Positions 37,339 through 46,574 are shown, numbered from the stretch's first letter. The stretch is 64,000 bases of DNA from Flavobacteriaceae bacterium (GCA_003443635.1 CP031964.1:1-64000), one strand, 5' to 3'. The notes: generated by a model from the sequence alone, not told the origin. A program made the numbers and translations.

Positions 37339-38328
37339 CTAATCAAAACTTAAAAAAGTTTCTATAGCTGGCCAAACAATATCTGGTTGTTCAACATAAA
37401 CAAAATGCCCTGCTTTTGGAACTTTAATTAATTTTGCATTAGGCATAGTCGTTTCCCATTCTTCTACCATATCCATGGGAATAGCTTCTTGCTTGCCATG
37501 TAATATTAACGTAGTAATGTTTAGATTTTTTAACGCAGGTCGTAAATCCCAATTACCTAAGGACGTAAAGGTTGCGCTATTAGTAACTTGCATACCAAAT
37601 TTAATTGCTTCTGGTGGTGCCGTACAACAATCTCCTTTTACAATTGATACAGGTAACCCTTCTGCTAATCTTGGTTTTAAAGCAATATTCCAATACTCTT
37701 TACATACTTTGATTATATTATCTTCCCCCTGAATTAGTTCTTGAAAAAAGCCAGCCATTTGCTGTTGCTCTTCTATAGATAATCGATTTGCAAGATTTAC
37801 ACCATATCTTGTAGAAAAATCACCTTGCATTGGTGGTACCGGGCCTAGAAACACCATCTTAGATACTTTATTTGGGTATTTTATTGCATATTGTGCAGCA
37901 ACCATAGGACCAAAAGAATGTGCTATTAAATTTAATTTGTCAAGCTCAAAAAATTGACGAAGTGTTTCTAGATCACTAATATGATTGTTAATATGTAGTT
38001 TATCTGTGTTTTCAGGTAAGCTTGATTGCCCACCTCCTCTCTGATCGTAATAAAGTAGTGTGTATTTTTTAGCTAAAGGTTTAAAATCTGCAACCATATA
38101 TTCACTATCCATACCAGGACCACCATGAATAACTACCAATGTGTCCTTACCACTACCTTCAATTTTATAAAAAATATTTAAGCTGTCTGATGTTTTAATA
38201 AATCCTTTTTTAGCAATAATTTTCACTTTTTTCTCAAGGTTTTTTTTCTCTTTCGAACCACAGTTCATTAACATAAGCGTTAAGAAGAAAACTGAAAGAT
38301 AGATTGACTTATATGATTTGAATATCAT
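37339..38328 (-). CDS. Alpha/beta-hydrolase lipoprotein, proline iminopeptidase-like
   Basis: This 329-aa protein has a lipoprotein signal with cysteine near residue 23 (FLTLMLMNC, then GSKEKK). The hydrolase core shows the oxyanion motif HGGPG near 66-70, YYDQRGGGQS near 95, and the nucleophile elbow AHSFG near 136-140. The catalytic His is in AGHFVYVEQP near the end. This is the S33 proline iminopeptidase pattern. The usual acid-residue segment appears as HGKQEAIP, with no obvious Asp, so the acid may be replaced by Glu or lie elsewhere. It stands alone, 61 bases upstream of the response regulator gene. The substrate is unknown. Confidence 0.85.
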   Translation of the reverse strand: MIFKSYKSIYLSVFFLTLMLMNCGSKEKKNLEKKVKIIAKKGFIKTSDSLNIFYKIEGSGKDTLVVIHGGPGMDSEYMVADFKPLAKKYTLLYYDQRGGGQSSLPENTDKLHINNHISDLETLRQFFELDKLNLIAHSFGPMVAAQYAIKYPNKVSKMVFLGPVPPMQGDFSTRYGVNLANRLSIEEQQQMAGFFQELIQGEDNIIKVCKEYWNIALKPRLAEGLPVSIVKGDCCTAPPEAIKFGMQVTNSATFTSLGNWDLRPALKNLNITTLILHGKQEAIPMDMVEEWETTMPNAKLIKVPKAGHFVYVEQPDIVWPAIETFLSFD

Positions 38329-38481
38329 AGCGCATTTAAAGTATATTTATAAAATACTAAAATAGTGATTTTATAATCAGTTTTATAGTACTAAAAGTCT
38401 TAATTAAATAAAAATATTAACTCTTTTTAAAATCAAAATAATAATGGTTTTTTACTAAAAAACTTCTGAAAGAGAGTTTTA

Positions 38482-38725
38482 AAAGCTGATAATAATTATT
38501 GTACCGTAAGTACAAAATCTGAAAAAATTGCTTATTCTATGGTATTAAAAAAAAATAGAATCTCATTTACCTAAAGATCAATTTTTTAGAGTACATAGAA
38601 GTTATATTATTAATATTAACTCGGTTAATGGATTTGAAGGGAATATGCTTTTTGTAGGTGAGAAAAAGATTCCTATAAGTAAAACTTATAAAGATGTTGT
38701 TTTTAAGTTATTTCACACTATTTAA
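38482..38725 (+). pseudogene. Frameshifted remnant of a LytTR DNA-binding domain
   Basis: On the plus strand, one frame reads ADNNYCTVSTKSEKIAYSMV and ends soon after. The next frame continues ESHLPKDQFFRVHRSYIINI and runs to a TAA at 38725 (ending KIPISKTYKDVVFKLFHTI). Together they are a LytTR domain, including the hallmark FFRVHRSYI. The two frames join at a run of nine A at 38547-38555; removing one A restores the frame. A TGA upstream (about 38466) cuts off any receiver domain, and no start codon is visible in frame. It is a decayed end of a LytR/AlgR-type regulator; the rest of 38329-38743 shows nothing recognisable. Confidence 0.75.
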
Positions 38726-38743
38726 TTTTAGAGACATCAAGCT

Positions 38744-39292
38744 TTATACGCATTTTTTACAATGACAAACTTGCTCAATTCTGTTTTTCTTATTGATAGC
38801 CGTATCGCAGTTCTCAAATACTTTTTGAAACTTTTTAAGATTGGATCTCGAATATGAAACTTGACTAAAATAAGCGTTATCATTTAAGAGTTCATAGGTG
38901 TCTTCTAAAATAACCTTTCCTTTTTCTTTATTAAAAAACGAAAAAGGAATTGAAGATATTACAATATCAACAGGAGCTTTTATATATTGTTTTACACGAT
39001 GGGCGCTATCATTAATAACAATTAATCTAGTATCTGTAATTGTATTTTTTACATGCTCACAAAAATCTTTATTAACTTCAAAGGCATATACTTTGGATGT
39101 GGCAGATATATTGTCTAATATCTCTCGAGTAATATTTCCGTGACCAACACCAAACTCTACAATAATTTTATCTTCTCCTTTTGGAAGGTGTTTACAAATT
39201 TCAATTTCTACATACCTGCTTGTTTCAGTTATTGCTCCAGTAACTAAAAAATTCTTGGCAAACGCGATTGAAGTTGCAATTTTCTGATTCAT
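38744..39292 (-). CDS. Class I SAM methyltransferase (phospholipid / rRNA-adenine methyltransferase-like)
   Basis: This 182-aa soluble protein has a Rossmann methyltransferase fold. Motif I is IIVEFGVGHGNITREIL near residues 42-58, the acidic strand end is VYAFEVNKDFCEHV near 68-80, and motif IV-like is VISSIPFSFF near 110. The pattern resembles KsgA-related phospholipid N-methyltransferases (PmtA type), where SIPF replaces NPPY. The start segment FAKNFLVTGAITETSR also fits that group. The C-terminus carries a cysteine cluster CHCKKC that could bind metal. The substrate is not determined. It is 25 bases downstream of the YaiO-like gene and may be co-transcribed with it. Confidence 0.75.
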   Translation of the reverse strand: MNQKIATSIAFAKNFLVTGAITETSRYVEIEICKHLPKGEDKIIVEFGVGHGNITREILDNISATSKVYAFEVNKDFCEHVKNTITDTRLIVINDSAHRVKQYIKAPVDIVISSIPFSFFNKEKGKVILEDTYELLNDNAYFSQVSYSRSNLKKFQKVFENCDTAINKKNRIEQVCHCKKCV

Positions 39293-39317
39293 TATTTTTT
39301 TATTGTATTCTTATTTT

Positions 39318-40574
39318 TTATCTAAATTTTAAATCCCAAGATAGCGTAAATGAATAAATCCAGAAAAATGATCCCGGATCAAAGCTAATTTCTTGATGAG
39401 ATACTCCTGCCTGAATTCCCCAAAGATTTCTATTATTTGAAGAAGTGAAAAAGTATCCTAAATTTAATGTTTGAGATTGCAAATCTATAATTTCTGTTTC
39501 ATTTCCTCCAAAATCAAATCTGATAATCGAAAGGTCTGGTGAAAATCCTACTCCACCCTCAATACTTAAATAATTATTTGCATCACTTCTATACCTTCTG
39601 TAAGCCAATCTTCCTGATTTGCTCGATCCAAAATCTCCAGGAGTTATAAAGGTTCGAAAAGACCAATAGCTATTTCCTGTATACCAACCTAAAGATGCTG
39701 TATAAATATTAGTTGTTTCAGTAAACTTTAGTGATCTAAGTCCAAGAGAAACCTCTAAACTTAAAGGCAAGGATTTATGTAATTCTGCACCAAATCTAAA
39801 ATCTGGATATAAAAACGAATTTGATACTCCAAAATTAAGGTACGCGTATAACCCATTAGCTATTCTTGGATATAAATCTACCTCAAACTGAGCTCCAGTA
39901 GCTTCAAATCGCCTGCTTACATTAAGCTTACTATGAATACTACCATATTTTGTTTGTCGTACATATTTTAACAAATAAAACTGCTGCGGATCAAATACTT
40001 CTGAATAAATATCGACAGAAGCTCTTAATCCAACCACATTACGACTAAGCTTATCAATTAAACTTAACCTATACGATTTGGCTTTTTCATGATCAGGATG
40101 AGTTTTCAATATTTTTTTAAGGGTTAGCAATGCTTCTTCTTTATTATTAGATTGATCTTCTGCACTTGCTTTTAAATATAAAAGTTCTGGATCATCAGGA
40201 AGTTGCTTTAACGCATTCTTTGTCATTTCTAATGCATTAAATGGGGTTTCACTCCACAACTCATTTCTAATTGCGGCTTCCCAAATATCTAATCGCCCTG
40301 TAACATTTTTTAATACATAATTAAATTCTTTTCTGGCTTTTTTATAGGCACCATCCCAAGAATATGTGGTTGCTAAAAAAGCACGAATATCATGGTAATT
40401 TGGATATTTTGTTAAAATCAGTAATAAAGTATCCTGAGCTTGCTTGCGTTGTTTATTAAAGGCTAATTCTCTAGCTTTTTCAAACGCTTTATCCGGATCT
40501 CCTTTAAAAGTAGTTTCCTGCCCAAACAAATTAAAACTTATAAAAAAAAGTAATATGAAGTATTGTTTATTCAT
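39318..40574 (-). CDS. YaiO-family outer-membrane beta-barrel protein with N-terminal TPRs
   Basis: This 418-aa protein has a signal peptide ending LFGQ near residue 19. Residues 25-170 contain tetratricopeptide-like repeats (TYSWDGAYKKARKEFNYVLK, DDPELLYLKASAEDQSNNKE). Residues 175-418 form a beta-barrel of the YaiO type: repeated amphipathic strands such as GLRASVDIYSEVF, SLGWYTGNSYWSFRTF and a final strand WIYSFTLSWDLKFR ending in Arg after an aromatic pattern. YaiO barrels sit beside family 2 glycosyltransferases and are thought to help polysaccharide reach the surface. Here it is the last core member of the glycosyltransferase locus, 15 bases after the sulfatase-like gene. Confidence 0.85.
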   Translation of the reverse strand: MNKQYFILLFFISFNLFGQETTFKGDPDKAFEKARELAFNKQRKQAQDTLLLILTKYPNYHDIRAFLATTYSWDGAYKKARKEFNYVLKNVTGRLDIWEAAIRNELWSETPFNALEMTKNALKQLPDDPELLYLKASAEDQSNNKEEALLTLKKILKTHPDHEKAKSYRLSLIDKLSRNVVGLRASVDIYSEVFDPQQFYLLKYVRQTKYGSIHSKLNVSRRFEATGAQFEVDLYPRIANGLYAYLNFGVSNSFLYPDFRFGAELHKSLPLSLEVSLGLRSLKFTETTNIYTASLGWYTGNSYWSFRTFITPGDFGSSKSGRLAYRRYRSDANNYLSIEGGVGFSPDLSIIRFDFGGNETEIIDLQSQTLNLGYFFTSSNNRNLWGIQAGVSHQEISFDPGSFFWIYSFTLSWDLKFR

Positions 40575-40589
40575 AATATTAATCTGCCC

Positions 40590-43016
40590 TTATTTTAAGG
40601 TTTTTTTAAAGGTTAAATATTCAGGGATATCTGGGTATTTTGTAATTATACTATCCATTATTTTATTTGCCTGATTTAAATTGTTCATCCGTTGATGAGC
40701 TTTTGCCATCTTAAATCCTAATTCCGGGCCTTCTAGCTTATTTTTTATAGCTTGATCAAAAATTTGAATTGATTTTTCTTCTTGACCCGACCACCAATAC
40801 ATATCTAAAATAGCTGAGTAAGCATCATTGTAAAAAGGCGATCTTTTAAGTGCGTTTAACAATACTTTTTCGGATTCAGCATAACTTCTTTCCCAAGCCA
40901 GGGTTCTTCCTTTTAAGATTCTGGCATCTGTATAATTTGGAAATTCATTTAAGATATAATCACAAAGCAATCGCGTTGTTTCGTATTCTTTATTAAACGA
41001 TAAATCTCTAGCGATTAACAATAACTCATCATAAGTTTTATCGTTAGCATACTTATTAATAACTGCAAGTTGAGCTTCAGAAAATTTAGTTTTAGGTTGA
41101 ACGTATATGTTAAGAGAGTCTGGAAAAATTTTATTTCTTTGAGTTACATAAGCATTCATTTTTTTAAACTCAATTAATGTATCTTCCATTTCTTTAACAA
41201 TCTCCTCTTCTATTACTTTATAAGTTCCAAAGTTTTCTTTTATTTTAAATAATTCTCCATCGGCATATAAATAGTCTTTATAAATAATATCATTAAGGCC
41301 TCCCTTATATCTCATTAGCGGAATAGAATTTCTATTTCTAAATTGTCTCATAGTATCTAATCCTTTACCCATCCAAGCTGTTTTTTCTAAAGGCTTAAAC
41401 TTGTGATTATTTGTTAAATAGCTCAATAAACTTGGAGTAACGTCCCAATGCGATGAAATGGACTTAAATTTTTCAATCTTTTTTTGCAATGGGCTAAAGA
41501 TTAGAAAAGGCACATGAAATCTACACAGCTTATCTTTCTGAGCAATAGGAATCAACCTATGATCCCCTGTAATAATAAATATAGTATTTGAATAATCAGG
41601 GCGTTTTGCATAAGCATTCATAAACTCCTTAATGGCATCATCAGTATACAGTAAGCATCCAAAAATATCTTTATGATTTAAAATTTGTTCTTTTAAAGAT
41701 GTAGACCTATGAGAAGAGTTGCTTAACATTTCTTCTACTTTGGTCATATATGCTTCTTTTTTAGGAAAATCAAAAGGTTCATGGTTTGAGAGTGACATTA
41801 CAATATCTAACCTTGGTTGCTTCTCAAGATCTAAAGAAGATAGTGCTTTCCTGAAAATCTCACTATCTGGATACCCCCAAGAAAATCCGTTATCATCACT
41901 TTTGGTTTTCACATAATTTGGACCATATTTCTTTTCATCTATAAGATTATCAATTCCATTATATTCTAAAAAATTAACTTTTCGATCAAAACTAGAAGGT
42001 CCTCCAGAAAAATAAGAAGTATTATATCCATTAGATTTTAGAACACTCATAAGTGATATGTGTGAAGGTGTATCTACTAACTCTAAAAAACCTTTCTCTC
42101 CATAAGGTAATGAGCCAAATAAAGCTGGTAAAATTCCAAATGAGCGCCCCGTAGTACTTACAAAATTTTCCCAGTACAAGGATTTTGTAATCAATGAATC
42201 TAAATACGGTGTGAATCCGCTAAAATTATTACCATCAACAAATTCACTCCCCAATCCTTCAACAACAATTACAACTACATTAGGTTTATCTTCTCTAACT
42301 TCTAAAAATGATGATAATACATCTTCAGAATTGTCTGTTGATTTTAATAATGGATAATCTTCTCTATCAAATATATTGTATGCATTTAGCTTATTTTTCT
42401 CTGATTGAAATTTTATAATACTCTTTGTTAAATACGAAGTTTTATTTTGATACATTTCTGAAGAAGCATCAGGAAGTGCTAATTTTATACTTCCAAAAAC
42501 TAAAATAAAAAGTGCTCCAGTTCCTATAAAAATGCGATTATTTATATATTTTTTAAGTAGTATGTATGATAAAATAAATGCTAAAGGAAAAATTATAAAG
42601 GGTAAGAAATATGCAATAGATATAGATTCTGAAACTGTAACTGTACTAAATATGTCATCATAAGAATATCCTAAGATATCAGCCCCTAAATTAACCAAGG
42701 TTGATAGACTGTATTTTACCAATGAAAATTGAATAATAACAAATACTACTAGTAATATATTTATAACAATAAGAGCTCTTTTAAAAAACAACTTTATTAA
42801 AAAGAAAATTGGGAATAGTAAAACACCAATGATGAGGCCGCACCAAAAATCGTTAAGTAACTTGTATAGAATTGCTGATCCTAAATTTGGAATTATAATT
42901 CCCGAAGGTTTAGAAGAATAAATTTCAAATACACTGATACACCAAAAAGCACAAATAAAAGCTAGTATGGCGTACCCATAATTATATATATCTTTTGTTT
43001 GTAAGTTAGATTTCAT
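40590..43016 (-). CDS. LTA-synthase/sulfatase-family membrane protein with C-terminal TPRs
   Basis: This 808-aa protein has about five N-terminal transmembrane helices (residues 12-185) and an alkaline-phosphatase superfamily domain (about 245-545). The metal and nucleophile region includes VVVIVVEGLGSEFVDG and STTGRSFGILPALFGSLP; SNHEPFDFP and IITGDHR supply later metal ligands. The C-terminal 150 residues carry TPRs (LLNALKRSPFYNDAYSAILD). The family transfers glycerol- or ethanolamine-phosphate groups from lipids onto glycans. The TPR tail matches the TPR part of the adjacent YaiO protein, suggesting the two interact. It follows the glycosyltransferase by 18 bases. The exact group transferred cannot be read from sequence. 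Confidence 0.82.
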   Translation of the reverse strand: MKSNLQTKDIYNYGYAILAFICAFWCISVFEIYSSKPSGIIIPNLGSAILYKLLNDFWCGLIIGVLLFPIFFLIKLFFKRALIVINILLVVFVIIQFSLVKYSLSTLVNLGADILGYSYDDIFSTVTVSESISIAYFLPFIIFPLAFILSYILLKKYINNRIFIGTGALFILVFGSIKLALPDASSEMYQNKTSYLTKSIIKFQSEKNKLNAYNIFDREDYPLLKSTDNSEDVLSSFLEVREDKPNVVVIVVEGLGSEFVDGNNFSGFTPYLDSLITKSLYWENFVSTTGRSFGILPALFGSLPYGEKGFLELVDTPSHISLMSVLKSNGYNTSYFSGGPSSFDRKVNFLEYNGIDNLIDEKKYGPNYVKTKSDDNGFSWGYPDSEIFRKALSSLDLEKQPRLDIVMSLSNHEPFDFPKKEAYMTKVEEMLSNSSHRSTSLKEQILNHKDIFGCLLYTDDAIKEFMNAYAKRPDYSNTIFIITGDHRLIPIAQKDKLCRFHVPFLIFSPLQKKIEKFKSISSHWDVTPSLLSYLTNNHKFKPLEKTAWMGKGLDTMRQFRNRNSIPLMRYKGGLNDIIYKDYLYADGELFKIKENFGTYKVIEEEIVKEMEDTLIEFKKMNAYVTQRNKIFPDSLNIYVQPKTKFSEAQLAVINKYANDKTYDELLLIARDLSFNKEYETTRLLCDYILNEFPNYTDARILKGRTLAWERSYAESEKVLLNALKRSPFYNDAYSAILDMYWWSGQEEKSIQIFDQAIKNKLEGPELGFKMAKAHQRMNNLNQANKIMDSIITKYPDIPEYLTFKKTLK

Positions 43017-43034
43017 ATCTCCTTTTTTAAATTC

Positions 43035-44471
43035 TTATACTCCAGTATTAACTAATCCTCTTCGTTTCATTTTCCCCCATTTCTTTTTCTTATTAAAGTA
43101 ATAATCAAAGTTTCCTTTAATAGCTGCATATAATACAAAAGGGTGTAACACAAAGGGTTCTAAAGCACTTATTAAAACTAATTTATATCCTGTTCCTTTC
43201 TTTTTATATTGATGAAATGTTAGTTCTTCAGAATAAATGGCTATAATAGAAAACAGTACTGAAAACAGGTAAGCCATAAATGTAAAGCATAATGCATACT
43301 CCCATCTTACTTCTTGTAATACAACTAAAACAGTAAAGTAAATAATCCCTATTATTTCAATAATTGGAGCCAATCGCTCAAAGAGTAACCAATATGGGTA
43401 GCTTAATAATCCAAAAGATCCGTATTTTGGATTGAATCCAATTTTACGATGTTTTTTTAAAGTCTCTATAGTACCTCTTGCCCATCTGTTACGTTGAGAT
43501 ACAAGTACTTTATAGCTATCTGGCGCCTCAGTCCAACACAACGGATCTGGAATATAAGACACTCTATATTTTAGATTCTGTTCTTCCATATACCGTCTCA
43601 TCCGTACCGTAATTTCCATATCTTCTCCAACAGTATTAGTATCGTATCCACCAACCGCAATGGCAATTTCTTTATCAAAAATCCCGAAAGCACCAGAAAT
43701 TACCAATAAACCATTTAATCTGCTCCACGCCATTCTTCCTAATAAAAATGCTCTTAAATATTCTAAAATTTGAGATTGAACAAGAAAGCTTTTTGGCAAA
43801 TTAACATCTATTAGTTTCCCATTTTTTATCACACAAGAATTCGCAATACGGATAACACCTCCTGCAGCAATTACTCTCACATCTGTAGCTTCAAGAAATG
43901 GTTTAATCATTTTTTGAAGTGCGTCTTCCAGCAATAAGCAATCTACATCTATACAAGCAACATATTTACTTTTGCTAATATTAAGCCCTACATTTAAAGC
44001 ATCTGCCTTACCTCCATTTTCTTTATCAATAACTGTGAGTTTTTCAAAAGCTGGATTTTTAGATTTAAACACTCCTTCGCGTAGAGGTTGTGTTTTAATT
44101 TTTTCATTAACAATATAATCTACCTTCTCTAAATCGTAAGCTTTAATTAATTTTTCTAAACTATCATCATCACTACCATCATTTACAATAATTACTTTAT
44201 AATTTACATAATGATTAGACAATAAAGACCTTACATTTTCGACAATATTTAAGCTCTCATTATATGCAGGAGCTATTATGGTTATTGAAGGTGATATGGT
44301 AGAAGATAAAATATCTTTATAATTAACAAAACTATTTTTCTTAACATATTCTATAGTTTCTCTTGCAGAAATTACCGATAATATGATATACGATGCAATT
44401 GAAGCAAATGCAAATGCAAAAAACAAATAATGTAAGATTTGTAATATAATATTAACTGTACTCGTATCCAT
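43035..44471 (-). CDS. Family 2 membrane glycosyltransferase (poly-GlcNAc synthase-like)
   Basis: This 478-aa processive glycosyltransferase has an N-terminal helix (about 12-32) and the GT2 catalytic domain (about 60-340). Motifs are IIAPAYNES, IVNDGSDDD, the DXD-type CIDVDCLLLEDAL, the GEDMEI acid and QRNRWARG, the QxxRW motif of processive synthases. Three or four C-terminal transmembrane helices follow (YWLLFERLAPIIEIIGIIYF). All catalytic motifs are intact. It resembles PgaC/IcaA, which polymerise and export beta-1,6-GlcNAc; cellulose- or hyaluronan-like products are also possible. It lies 2 bases after the HEAT protein gene. Confidence 0.9.
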   Translation of the reverse strand: MDTSTVNIILQILHYLFFAFAFASIASYIILSVISARETIEYVKKNSFVNYKDILSSTISPSITIIAPAYNESLNIVENVRSLLSNHYVNYKVIIVNDGSDDDSLEKLIKAYDLEKVDYIVNEKIKTQPLREGVFKSKNPAFEKLTVIDKENGGKADALNVGLNISKSKYVACIDVDCLLLEDALQKMIKPFLEATDVRVIAAGGVIRIANSCVIKNGKLIDVNLPKSFLVQSQILEYLRAFLLGRMAWSRLNGLLVISGAFGIFDKEIAIAVGGYDTNTVGEDMEITVRMRRYMEEQNLKYRVSYIPDPLCWTEAPDSYKVLVSQRNRWARGTIETLKKHRKIGFNPKYGSFGLLSYPYWLLFERLAPIIEIIGIIYFTVLVVLQEVRWEYALCFTFMAYLFSVLFSIIAIYSEELTFHQYKKKGTGYKLVLISALEPFVLHPFVLYAAIKGNFDYYFNKKKKWGKMKRRGLVNTGV

Positions 44472-44473
44472 AA

Positions 44474-45577
44474 TTATACTGCATTTACAAGTTTTAACAT
44501 TGCTGGTGTTTTTTTATGAGTAGGGAGATCTTGTAGCCCCATATACTTATCTATATTAATAGATTTTAAAATTTTAAGCGCTAATAATTGTATCTCAAAA
44601 TCTTTATGAAACAAGTGTTTTTCAACAAATGGCTCGTCTGAAGGCACTACCAATTTTTCTAAAAATTCGAAAAAACTTATTTGTTCTTCCAGGCTTAACC
44701 CATTAAAGTTAGCTTTTAACCTATCTTTTGCTTCTATACCATATAAATCGGTAAGGACTTCTATAGTACGTATTCTAATATTTTTATTTTCGTGTGGAAG
44801 CAAGTCCATTAATGCATCTTTTACTTCAAACTGATTATAAATTTGAGCGAGCTTTAATGCAAATAATACTACAGTATCATTGTTAGATTTTAACCAAGGT
44901 TTAATATCACATATTTGCTGATCTTCGAATTTATTTAGTACTTCTAATAGTTGTACTTGCTGCCATTCTGATAAAGGTGTCGTTAAATTATTTAAAAAAG
45001 AAAGCCCTTCAAACTTAAACATATTAACTAGGTACAATTGGGTTTCTTTACGTACTTCTACTCTAGGGTGTTTAATGAATTTTGAAATTTCGTGATGTGA
45101 TTTTTCTATTTTAAAACGTGTTAATTCTGTTATTCCTTTTGCAATTACATACCAATTTTTATTTTTTAGTTTTAACATCGCATAATCCATTAACCCCGTT
45201 TTGCAGTAAAGTATTTTAATAGATTCTGACATCTCACCAGAGATTTCATTCATTAAATTATCTAGAATTGAAATGATTATTTTCCTTTTGGATGCTACTA
45301 AAACATCTTTCTTTAATTTTTCTATTATATTTTTTTGAGGCTCACTTATTAAGTTATCGTCCCCTTCTCCTGCATATAAATATTCAACTAATAGTGTTTC
45401 ATAACTTATTTTTAGTTTTTCAGTTTCTATTTTCTTTTTTCTTAAAAAAGCGCGAACTATTTTTAGATAGATTGTTAGCACAATTATTATTGATATCATA
45501 ACAAGGCTTACTACCCAGACTAACTTAATTAGAAAGGGAAATTCCTTGTAATACTCAATAAAATATTGATAATCCAT
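44474..45577 (-). CDS. Membrane-anchored HEAT-repeat protein
   Basis: This 367-aa protein has one N-terminal transmembrane helix (about residues 17-40, LVWVVSLVMISIIIVLTIYL), then a cytoplasmic helical solenoid. Repeated helical pairs such as FIKHPRVEVRKETQLYLVNM and LLPHENKNIRIRTIEVLTDL are HEAT-like. It probably acts as an adaptor that connects the receiver and Hpt proteins upstream with the glycosyltransferase downstream; that is inferred from gene order. It begins 6 bases after the CheY-like gene and ends 2 bases before the glycosyltransferase start. Confidence 0.78.
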   Translation of the reverse strand: MDYQYFIEYYKEFPFLIKLVWVVSLVMISIIIVLTIYLKIVRAFLRKKKIETEKLKISYETLLVEYLYAGEGDDNLISEPQKNIIEKLKKDVLVASKRKIIISILDNLMNEISGEMSESIKILYCKTGLMDYAMLKLKNKNWYVIAKGITELTRFKIEKSHHEISKFIKHPRVEVRKETQLYLVNMFKFEGLSFLNNLTTPLSEWQQVQLLEVLNKFEDQQICDIKPWLKSNNDTVVLFALKLAQIYNQFEVKDALMDLLPHENKNIRIRTIEVLTDLYGIEAKDRLKANFNGLSLEEQISFFEFLEKLVVPSDEPFVEKHLFHKDFEIQLLALKILKSINIDKYMGLQDLPTHKKTPAMLKLVNAV

Positions 45578-45583
45578 CTTATT

Positions 45584-45949
45584 TTAACTTAAAAGTCTTT
45601 TAACCCTAATCACTAACTCATTTGGGCTAAAAGGTTTACCCATAAAATCATTTGCTCCTAAGCTAAATGCTTTTAATATCATCTCTTCCTGACCTGCAGA
45701 AGAAAAAACAATTATTGGAGTATCTTTTTCTAGCTTATTTCTTAAATGACTAATCACTTCTAATCCACTTACAAAAGGCATCATAACATCTGTTAAGATC
45801 AAATCAGGATTGTGAGTTTCAATCAGTTCAATGGCTTCTTTACCATCTACAGCTATTAATAATTCGTAGCCTTCTTTCTCGAGTCTAAATTTTAATAGCA
45901 ACGAGAGTGTCGAATTATCTTCTGCTAATACAATCTTTTTTGGGTTCAT
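45584..45949 (-). CDS. CheY-like single-domain response regulator
   Basis: This 121-aa protein is only a receiver domain: acidic pair LAEDN near residues 9-12, phosphoacceptor Asp54 in LILTDVMMP, a Ser pair in IIVFSSAGQ and the conserved Lys in MGKPFSPNEL. It has no output domain, so it likely acts by protein contact. It overlaps the Hpt gene by 35 bases and precedes the HEAT protein by 6 bases, which points to phosphorelay control of the polysaccharide machinery. The kinase is not in the window. Confidence 0.92.
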   Translation of the reverse strand: MNPKKIVLAEDNSTLSLLLKFRLEKEGYELLIAVDGKEAIELIETHNPDLILTDVMMPFVSGLEVISHLRNKLEKDTPIIVFSSAGQEEMILKAFSLGANDFMGKPFSPNELVIRVKRLLS

Positions 45950-46319
45950 CTAACGTCTCTTTAAGTTCATTTAGTAATTCAGCTTTAACCCTTATAAGTG
46001 TGGAAACACATAGTTTAGCTAGTGTTTCTACTTCTTCAAGGTGTTCTTCTTTTCTAAGGTGATTTTCCATCTTAAGTATAGATGGTTCTAAAGACGCAAT
46101 CCCAAACATGGTTATGTTTGGCTTTATTTTATGTGTTATCTGGAATAGGGTGTTCCAGTTTTTATTTGGTAATTCTTTATTAAAAGTATCAACAAATTCA
46201 TCAATAATTTCAACAAACAACTCTATAACCATTTTAAAAACAGCTATATCATCAAGTGTATCTTCTTTTAGACTTTGTAGGTCTATGTATTTATAATTTA
46301 CTGTGCTCACTATGTTCAA
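45915..46319 (-). CDS. Hpt-domain histidine phosphotransfer protein
   Basis: This 134-aa all-helical protein has a phosphorylatable His63 in FQITHKIKPNITMFG, which matches the Hpt motif H-x-(I/L)-K-x5-G, with Pro replacing the usual Gly after Lys. It would shuttle phosphate between an unlinked hybrid kinase and the receiver protein encoded by the next, overlapping gene (35-base overlap). It is the first gene of the polysaccharide locus, and the divergent intergenic region 46320-46626 must hold its promoter. Confidence 0.82.
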   Translation of the reverse strand: MNIVSTVNYKYIDLQSLKEDTLDDIAVFKMVIELFVEIIDEFVDTFNKELPNKNWNTLFQITHKIKPNITMFGIASLEPSILKMENHLRKEEHLEEVETLAKLCVSTLIRVKAELLNELKETLDEPKKDCISRR

Positions 46320-46536
46320 ATTTGGAGTATTTGTTTACACAAGCTTTTTAATTTTATTATTAAAAAGTAGGGCAATATATATAAAAATATCGACAAAATG
46401 CAAAAAAATAAGGTTAAAATGCATTTTTATATAAAAATAGATTAAAAGGTGATTATCAGGGAAGTGTAAAAAATATGAAATAAAAAAGATAAAGAATCAT
46501 TCATTTTCAAAGGTTTAAATTTATTAAAACAATGTT

Positions 46537-46574
46537 AAACTATTAAAATAGTTATATAACTGTTTTAATAGTTT
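46537..46574. promoter_or_regulatory. 38-bp palindrome in divergent intergenic region
   Basis: Two adjacent 19-base arms (46537-46555 and 46556-46574) are reverse complements with one mismatch and no spacer. The palindrome lies 52 bases upstream of the plus-strand DUF6624 gene and about 220 bases upstream of the minus-strand Hpt gene. Its AT-rich dyad could be an operator for a dimeric regulator or a cruciform or terminator-like element. The rest of 46320-46626 is AT-rich with no gene. Confidence 0.5.
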
